Assembly: GCF_034931125.1 (NCBI RefSeq)
Contig: NZ_JAYGHM010000024.1
Location: 37,406 to 101,405 of the forward strand
Reading direction: 5' to 3'
DNA: 64,000 nt
DNA from: Rivularia sp034931125
GTDB lineage: Bacteria > Cyanobacteriota > Cyanobacteriia > Cyanobacteriales > Nostocaceae
The position numbers were made by a program, and so were the translations under genes. The notes below the pieces were generated by a model. It made no database searches. It saw only the letters and a list, made by a program, of their open reading frames with translations, and was not told the origin of the DNA. Of this stretch, positions 59,098-64,000 are shown piece after piece (the first letter of the stretch is position 1; every line of letters begins with the position of its first letter).

Positions 59098-59327
59098 GGG
59101 GGTACAAGTATCATCAGAACAGAAAACCGGGTTAAGCTTAAAAGTCTTATTCTGCAAGGATTTTGTAGAGGATTGTAGTAGTTGATTTTTCAAGTTACCA
59201 GGTAGCTTAACGAGAAAACAAAGGTTTTGCCTAACGGCACGCTCCACGAACAGCGGTGAAATAATTTTGTATTATTTATGTAACAATGCTTAACCTGGTT
59301 TTCTGTTCCAATGATGTTCCTACCCCA
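59098..59327. repeat. 40-bp inverted repeats flanking 150 bp
   Basis: The arm at 59098-59137 (GGGGGTACAAGTATCATCAG ... GGGTTAAGC) is mirrored with about 80 percent identity at 59288-59327 (GCTTAACCTGGTTTTCTGTT ... TACCCCA). The intervening sequence has no gene. This is probably a MITE-like element or a pair of inverted insertion-sequence ends. The stretch 59328-59714 shows no gene either. Confidence 0.6.
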
Positions 59328-59714
59328 GTATGCATGGCACTTTAACGAAAAGGATGGGCTGTACCATCCAGTGAAATAACTTACCCTCAATGGTGATTTA
59401 TCATCTGTCATTGTATGGGTAAAATAGATAGTGCAGAAACAGCCATTATCAAACTATTTCCTATAACCTTTATGCACTCTCGAACGAACGTCACAATATG
59501 AGTAAACAGCCATCGAGCAATATAAATATCCTAGAAGCTGCGTATACTTTAACAGTAAACCAAAAAGTTTTTCAGAGAAGAGCGATCGCTAATCACTCTT
59601 ACGTATACTAAAGTGCTATAAACTACTAAATTCATAATTAATGCTTATACTGCCCTGAAAGGGTAAGAAAAATGAAATGATGAAAGTAGTGTGTAGCATA
59701 TTGGCTGAAAGAAA

Positions 59715-60372
59715 TTGACTGTTTCATCAGAAGAACTAGCTTTAACAGACTCAGAAACCCTTGAAGAGGTTATTGAGTGTTTAGTAGAAAATTTCTCCAT
59801 TAAAACTCAGGGAGTATGTGACCAGCAAACCTTATTTGAGATTCTTATAAAAGCAGCCAGCAGTGGAGATAGTATTGAGAATACAGCCAAATTACTAAAG
59901 AATATTCCCACAGCTAATGATATTAGATATCATCTTAATAAAATCAACAATTTTGAGGAGTTAGAGACACGAATTAATCAAGCGTTGAAAAGTCGAATTC
60001 CTTTGGGTTTAAAAAAAGGATGTTTAAAAATAGCGATTGATTTAAATTTAATTGGTTATTATGGTAAGCCAACATTCTTAGAATTACCATACATATATAA
60101 AAGTGAAGCCAAATCTGGTACTCATTCGTTTTATGCCTACGCAACTTTATATGTTATTAACAAAAATAAGCGTGTAACTCTAGCCGTCAGAGGTGTTCGC
60201 AGACCTTGTTACTAGTGTAGCGATAATTACTTATTTATTGGCAGAGCTTGAATCCTTTAAAATAAATGTAAAAAAACTTTATTTAGATAGGGGATTTTTT
60301 AATACTCCTGTAATCAGATGGTTGCAAGCATTAGATATTCCATTTATGATGCCCGCTATCAAGACGGGGTAA
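59715..60372 (+). pseudogene. Decayed transposase (ISH3-like DDE type)
   Basis: The frame from 59715 (ETLEEVIECLVENFSIKTQG, GCLKIAIDLNLIGYYGKPTF) stops at 60213. A second frame continues DLVTSVAIITYLLAELESF and LYLDRGFFNTPVIRW, so one frameshift lies near 60195-60205. The C-terminal third is missing because the MITE at 60366 cuts it. The first two catalytic acids (IDLN, LDRG) are visible. It lacks a normal N-terminus as well. Confidence 0.75.
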
Positions 60373-60595
60373 ATCTAGTGAGCTTGTTACAAGGGGCAAG
60401 ATAGACTGAAAGTCTTGCCGTATATCCTTTTCAGTTATCGGTTTCTATTGAATTGTCTAGACATAGTTCGCGTTCATCTGCCCAAGTTACCACAAGATGG
60501 AACGAAAGAATAAGGGTTTTAGCCATGTTCCTTCATACTACAAACTCAGATTTTGTACTACTTGCCCCTGGTAACAAGCTCGCTAGGTTTACCCC
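60366..60595. mobile_element. 230-bp MITE with 31-bp terminal inverted repeats
   Basis: The left end GGGGTAAATCTAGTGAGCTT (60366-60396) and right end (60565-60595) match at 28 of 31 positions as inverted repeats. It has no coding content. It separates the decayed transposase from the gene at 60553. The last 14 bases of the window (63987-64000) repeat its left end, so a second copy probably starts there. Confidence 0.8.
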
Positions 60596-60915
60596 AACCA
60601 GTGAGTTTACCTGCACCATCAAGTGTTGATATACAAGGAGAACTTAATGCCCTGCGTGAGATACTGGTAAACTTGTCAAGTTTAGACCGTCGCAAAATTG
60701 ACAATGCTATTGCTGATGCGGATGAAGAAATCAACAAACCAAAACCAGATAAAAATGAAGTGGGTAAGGCATTAGACCGAGCTTTTGATTATGCCAAAAA
60801 GGCTGAGGGATTTGCATCTTTGATTGAAAAACTTAAACCCCACTTAACCAAAACAGTGGCTTGGTTAGGTGACAATTGGCACAATTTACTGAATATCGTT
60901 AATTTAACTGTTTAA
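60553..60915 (+). CDS. Small helical protein preceding the STAND gene
   Basis: A helical protein of about 120 residues (IQGELNALREILVNLSSLDR, GKALDRAFDYAKKAEGFASL, TVAWLGDNWHNLLNIV). Its first 15 codons come from the MITE end, so the original start was probably lost or replaced. It resembles small proteins encoded beside STAND NTPases in cyanobacteria. It is 31 bases before the STAND ATG, so co-transcribed. Confidence 0.5.
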   Translation: MYYLPLVTSSLGLPQPVSLPAPSSVDIQGELNALREILVNLSSLDRRKIDNAIADADEEINKPKPDKNEVGKALDRAFDYAKKAEGFASLIEKLKPHLTKTVAWLGDNWHNLLNIVNLTV

Positions 60916-60946
60916 CACTCTTTAATTAATTGTGAGGCAAGAGAGA

Positions 60947-63901
60947 ATGACTGACAGCGGGATGCAAGGAGATAATCGCAGCATCACAATTGAAAAGGAT
61001 GCTATCAGCAGTGCCATTATTTCCGGAAATGGCAATAAGGTTGTTATCTATCAGTATCAATCAGAACGTTTAATTGAACCTGAGGAAACTCAGGTGCCAG
61101 GAGAAATTGGTCCCAATCCTTATAAGGGACTATTGGCTTTTCAGGAAGAAGACGGCGATCGCTTTTTTGGACGAGAGGCACAAATTGAAAAGCTGTGGAA
61201 TTTGTTTCGCGCTCTCCATGAAAATATGACTCAGCCAGAAGCACCATTACGCTTACTGCCGATTTTAGGACCATCTGGTTCTGGAAAATCTTCCCTAGCA
61301 CGAGCAGGTTTAATACCAGAATTAGCACGGCGTTCTCTACCTGGTTATAGTCTTGCACGGGTAGCAGTGCTTGTCCCTGGAACTCATCCTGTGGAAGCTT
61401 TAGCGACGGTGTTAGCAAGGGTGGCGACTAATGACCAAACCCCTGTGGAGAAAACGAAGGAGTTTGAGCGGGTATTAAAAGGAACTAGTAATACTACTAC
61501 AGATACAATTATTTATGATGGCTTACGGCGGATTGCTAATGTCCTCCCGGAGATTGCTGTATCGCCGTTGGTGGTATTAGTAGACCAATTTGAGGAAGTT
61601 TACTCCCTTTGCAAAGATACTACGGAACGCCAAATATTTATTGAGAACTTAATTCATGCTGCAAGCGATCGCTCTGGCTGTGTATCAGTAATTATCACCC
61701 TCCGTAGCGATTTTTTAGGAGAAACCCAAAGACACCCAGCTTTGAATCAGGTAATTGCATCTAAAGGTGTAATTGTCCCAGCGATGAGTGAAGAGGAACT
61801 GCGACGGGCGATTACGAAACCAGCAGAAAACGCCGGACATCCTTTAGATGAAGCTGTAGTTACTCTGTTACTTAAAGATACAGACGGAAGGGAGGGAGCT
61901 TTACCCCTGTTGCAGTTTGCTTTGACTCGCATTTGGGAGGGGCTGAAAAAAGGCGTTGAACCCGTGAAGACACTAAGAGATATTGGCGGTGTGGGGGGAG
62001 CATTAGCACAAGAAGCAGAACGTATTTTTGATAGTCTTAATGATGAAGAGCAGAAAATAGCTCGACGGGTATTTTTAGGATTGGTGCAGTTGGGAGAAGG
62101 AGCGAGCGATACTCGTCGTCGAGCGAATGTTGATAATTTGGTTAGTTACAAAGAGCAGCCAGAATCTGTCAAAAGGGTGATTGACAGATTTGCTCACCCT
62201 GGAGTGCGATTGGTGACTGTTTCCTCTGAAAAAGGAATAGAAACTGCAGAAGTTACCCACGAAGCATTGTTTGCTAATTGGGGGAAAATGAAACAATGGC
62301 TAGATAGCAGCCGCAGTGATATTCGCTTTGGGCGGCGGTTGGAAGCAGCAGCGGTTGAATGGAAACAAAAGAATAAGTCGAAAGGTTATTTATTGCAGGG
62401 AAAACAATTGCAGGATGCTCAAGTATTTCATAAACAGCAAAATCCCAATTTAACGCTATCACATTTGGCTAGTGACTTTATTCAGAAAAGTGTTAATTAT
62501 AGACGGAATTATTACTTAAGGTTAATTGGGTTTGTTTTTATTCCTATAATTTTATTCACCATATCTGCCGAAAGACAGATGCGAATTAGCAGATACTGGA
62601 GTATATACAATACTGCAAAAGTACAAAAAGATAGTTCGTCCAAAATTTTGGCGCTCCAAGAACTGGTAAAACTCGGTGTGGACTTAAGTAATGTTAATCT
62701 CAGGAACGTTGACCTCACTGGGATAAACTTCAGTGGTGCGAGCCTCAATGGTGTCAATCTCAGCGGTGCAAGCCTCAATGGTGGGAACCTCAGCAATGCC
62801 GACCTTAGTCGTGCGAACCTCAGCAATGCGAACCTCCGTGGAACTAAACTCAACAAAACCAATTTCACTGGTGCTACCATGAACGATACTGACCTATCAG
62901 CAGCGGATCTTAGCGATGCCCAGCTTGAAGCTGCTATTATCAGCGATGTCAACTTAGAGAATGCCAATCTTAATAGAACCAACTTTAAAAATGCTCAAAT
63001 AAATAGCGCTAAACTCAACGATGAATACTTAGATAATGCTTTATTGTGCGCTACTACTATGTTTGATGGAAAGATATCTAACCGCGACTGTCTAGATATA
63101 AACACTATTACCTCTTCAGCTAATACTAATATTCGACCTCCAATAAATTCTCAAGTTTGTATTCCTGGACACAATGGAAAAGAAGTTCAAAAATCTCTAG
63201 CGATTACTTTAGCAAAGGCTTTAGAGATAGCAAAGTGTAAGAACCAGGGTTTATCTCCGAAAATTGGTCTTGAAGTTACTCTTTGTTATTACGACTTACA
63301 AGAAGCAAAAGAGCTAGTACGTGTTGCTGAATCTAGTGTAAACTATGCTCGTGCTATTTTAAGGGACGCTCAGGCTTTAGAAGAAGCTGGGGTGGGTACA
63401 AGATTTGATGTTTTGAAAAGTCAAGTTAATCTAGCAACAGGTAATCAAGCACTGATTAATGCTAGAACAAAGGAAAAAATAGCGAAAATTCGCTTATCTT
63501 TTCAATTAGGTTTTCCGGACTCAGTTACTTTGTTGAAAGTAGACCCTGTGAAGCTAGGTGGTCTTTGGAATTTACCACTAGAAAAAATTATTGATCTTGC
63601 TCAAAAAAACAGAAAAAAACAGCAAAAGCAGCACAATCAAATCAAGTTAGAAGTTCAAGAAATATTTATTAGCCTGCAATCTAGTTTTGATATAGTTCAA
63701 AGCTCTAACGCATCTTTGGTTCAAAATAGAGAATCTTTACGTATAGCAAGGTTAAGATTCCAAGCTGGGGTCGGTACTCAAAAGGACGTTATAGAATCAG
63801 AGGAAAAACTAACAATATCCGAACGTAATCAAATTAAATCGATTATAAATTACAACCGAGCTTTAGCTCAGTTGAAACGAGCGCTTTCTCCTGATAACTA
63901 G
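60947..63901 (+). CDS. STAND NTPase with pentapeptide repeats and TolC-like C-terminal domain
   Basis: A 984-residue protein. Residues 1-35 hold a short strand-rich motif (DNRSITIEKDAISSAIISGN). The STAND NTPase (nSTAND1-like) begins PYKGLLAFQEEDGDRFFGRE. Walker A GPSGSGKSS is at 108-116 and Walker B VVLVDQFEE at about 210-218; THEALFANWGKMKQW follows in the winged-helix part. A membrane helix lies near 525-542 (LIGFVFIPIILFTIS). Pentapeptide repeats occupy about 575-705 (ANLSNANLRG). From about 748 to the end the sequence is TolC/OMF-like: LQEAKELVRVAESSVNYARA, AGVGTRFDVL, ARLRFQAGVGTQKDVIESEE, YNRALAQLKRAL. ATG 60947 is preferred over GTG 60932. It may be a sensor of infection or stress. 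Confidence 0.85.
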   Translation: MTDSGMQGDNRSITIEKDAISSAIISGNGNKVVIYQYQSERLIEPEETQVPGEIGPNPYKGLLAFQEEDGDRFFGREAQIEKLWNLFRALHENMTQPEAPLRLLPILGPSGSGKSSLARAGLIPELARRSLPGYSLARVAVLVPGTHPVEALATVLARVATNDQTPVEKTKEFERVLKGTSNTTTDTIIYDGLRRIANVLPEIAVSPLVVLVDQFEEVYSLCKDTTERQIFIENLIHAASDRSGCVSVIITLRSDFLGETQRHPALNQVIASKGVIVPAMSEEELRRAITKPAENAGHPLDEAVVTLLLKDTDGREGALPLLQFALTRIWEGLKKGVEPVKTLRDIGGVGGALAQEAERIFDSLNDEEQKIARRVFLGLVQLGEGASDTRRRANVDNLVSYKEQPESVKRVIDRFAHPGVRLVTVSSEKGIETAEVTHEALFANWGKMKQWLDSSRSDIRFGRRLEAAAVEWKQKNKSKGYLLQGKQLQDAQVFHKQQNPNLTLSHLASDFIQKSVNYRRNYYLRLIGFVFIPIILFTISAERQMRISRYWSIYNTAKVQKDSSSKILALQELVKLGVDLSNVNLRNVDLTGINFSGASLNGVNLSGASLNGGNLSNADLSRANLSNANLRGTKLNKTNFTGATMNDTDLSAADLSDAQLEAAIISDVNLENANLNRTNFKNAQINSAKLNDEYLDNALLCATTMFDGKISNRDCLDINTITSSANTNIRPPINSQVCIPGHNGKEVQKSLAITLAKALEIAKCKNQGLSPKIGLEVTLCYYDLQEAKELVRVAESSVNYARAILRDAQALEEAGVGTRFDVLKSQVNLATGNQALINARTKEKIAKIRLSFQLGFPDSVTLLKVDPVKLGGLWNLPLEKIIDLAQKNRKKQQKQHNQIKLEVQEIFISLQSSFDIVQSSNASLVQNRESLRIARLRFQAGVGTQKDVIESEEKLTISERNQIKSIINYNRALAQLKRALSPDN

Positions 63902-63986
63902 ACGATATCAAAAGGTATCGGCTCAATAAGCAGGGCAAACGCATCTAAAATTAAGCTTTAAGGGATTGACAAAAATACTCCTACAC

Positions 63987-64000
63987 GGGGTAAATCTAGC
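63987..64000 (+). mobile_element. Start of a second MITE copy, cut by the window edge
   Basis: GGGGTAAATCTAGC matches 13 of 14 bases of the left terminal repeat at 60366. Together they bracket the small helical protein and the STAND gene. Confidence 0.55.

Noticed and set aside
58738..59247. Frames crossing the run of N
   Set aside because: Translations through the assembly gap are artefacts.
1..64000. tRNA, rRNA or tmRNA genes
   Set aside because: No cloverleaf-like or rRNA-like sequence was recognised by eye; a covariance search would be needed to exclude them fully.

Overview
The window reads as part of a large plasmid or plasmid-like accessory replicon of a heterocyst-forming cyanobacterium (Nostocales). 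The palindrome GCGATCGC (HIP1) is scattered throughout. Heptanucleotide short tandem repeats of the kind known from heterocystous cyanobacteria occur at 121-169, together with many small palindromic repeats. Families best known from cyanobacteria recur: KGK, GUN4, DUF5674, PEP-CTERM, RTX and site-2 protease/CBS proteins. No rRNA, tRNA or core housekeeping operon was found. A 166-base run of N at 58886-59051 marks an assembly gap.

Layout. 1-4310 (minus strand): an operon-like series with an Asp/Asn-rich DNA-binding candidate, a membrane-anchored P-loop ATPase, a YdjM-like membrane protein and a HerA/FtsK-type ATPase, headed by an array of TTGTCTGCC-like repeats spaced in near-integral helical turns. 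4586-6593: structured leader RNA, a small membrane protein, an Excalibur-domain protein and a peptidoglycan-binding protein. 6835-7994: a ParA/ribbon-helix-helix partition module with octamer repeats on both sides. 8068-12651: a secreted propeller-like protein and a duplicating family of HTH regulators. 12803-15410: the apparent replication module, consisting of an accessory HTH protein, an initiator with six dyad repeats inside its own gene, and a DnaB helicase. 15533-17185: a cytosine-5 DNA methyltransferase completely nested in another reading frame of a larger gene. 17467-19775: a DUF5674 gene pair and an IscB element with its omega-RNA.

20670-25797 is a possible conflict or stress island: XRE regulator, small hydrophobic protein, a vWA + PP2C + protein-kinase triad (TerY-P type) and an EVE-domain protein. 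25985-39997 holds a KGK protein, an ECF sigma factor, a phage-like XRE/antirepressor pair with a shared operator, a cupredoxin, GIY-YIG genes, two PEP-CTERM paralogues and a DNA polymerase IV gene interrupted by an amber codon. 40008-46780 holds a secreted acetolactate decarboxylase between direct repeats, an RTX protein, an HNH enzyme resembling phosphorothioate-dependent nucleases and a run of small unknown genes. 46957-55177 is rich in segmental duplications and remnants. 55365-57626 encodes RecD2. After the gap come a decayed transposase carrying a MITE and a large STAND NTPase with pentapeptide repeats and a TolC-like C-terminus.

Strongest candidates for something undescribed: the overprinted methyltransferase (15533-17185), the initiator gene containing its own iterons (13494-13612), the helically phased array (4001-4302), the STAND-pentapeptide-TolC fusion (60947-63901), the island 20670-25797, and a 361-bp non-autonomous element with multiple subterminal repeats (34509-34869). 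Family assignments come from motif recognition by eye and were not checked against databases.
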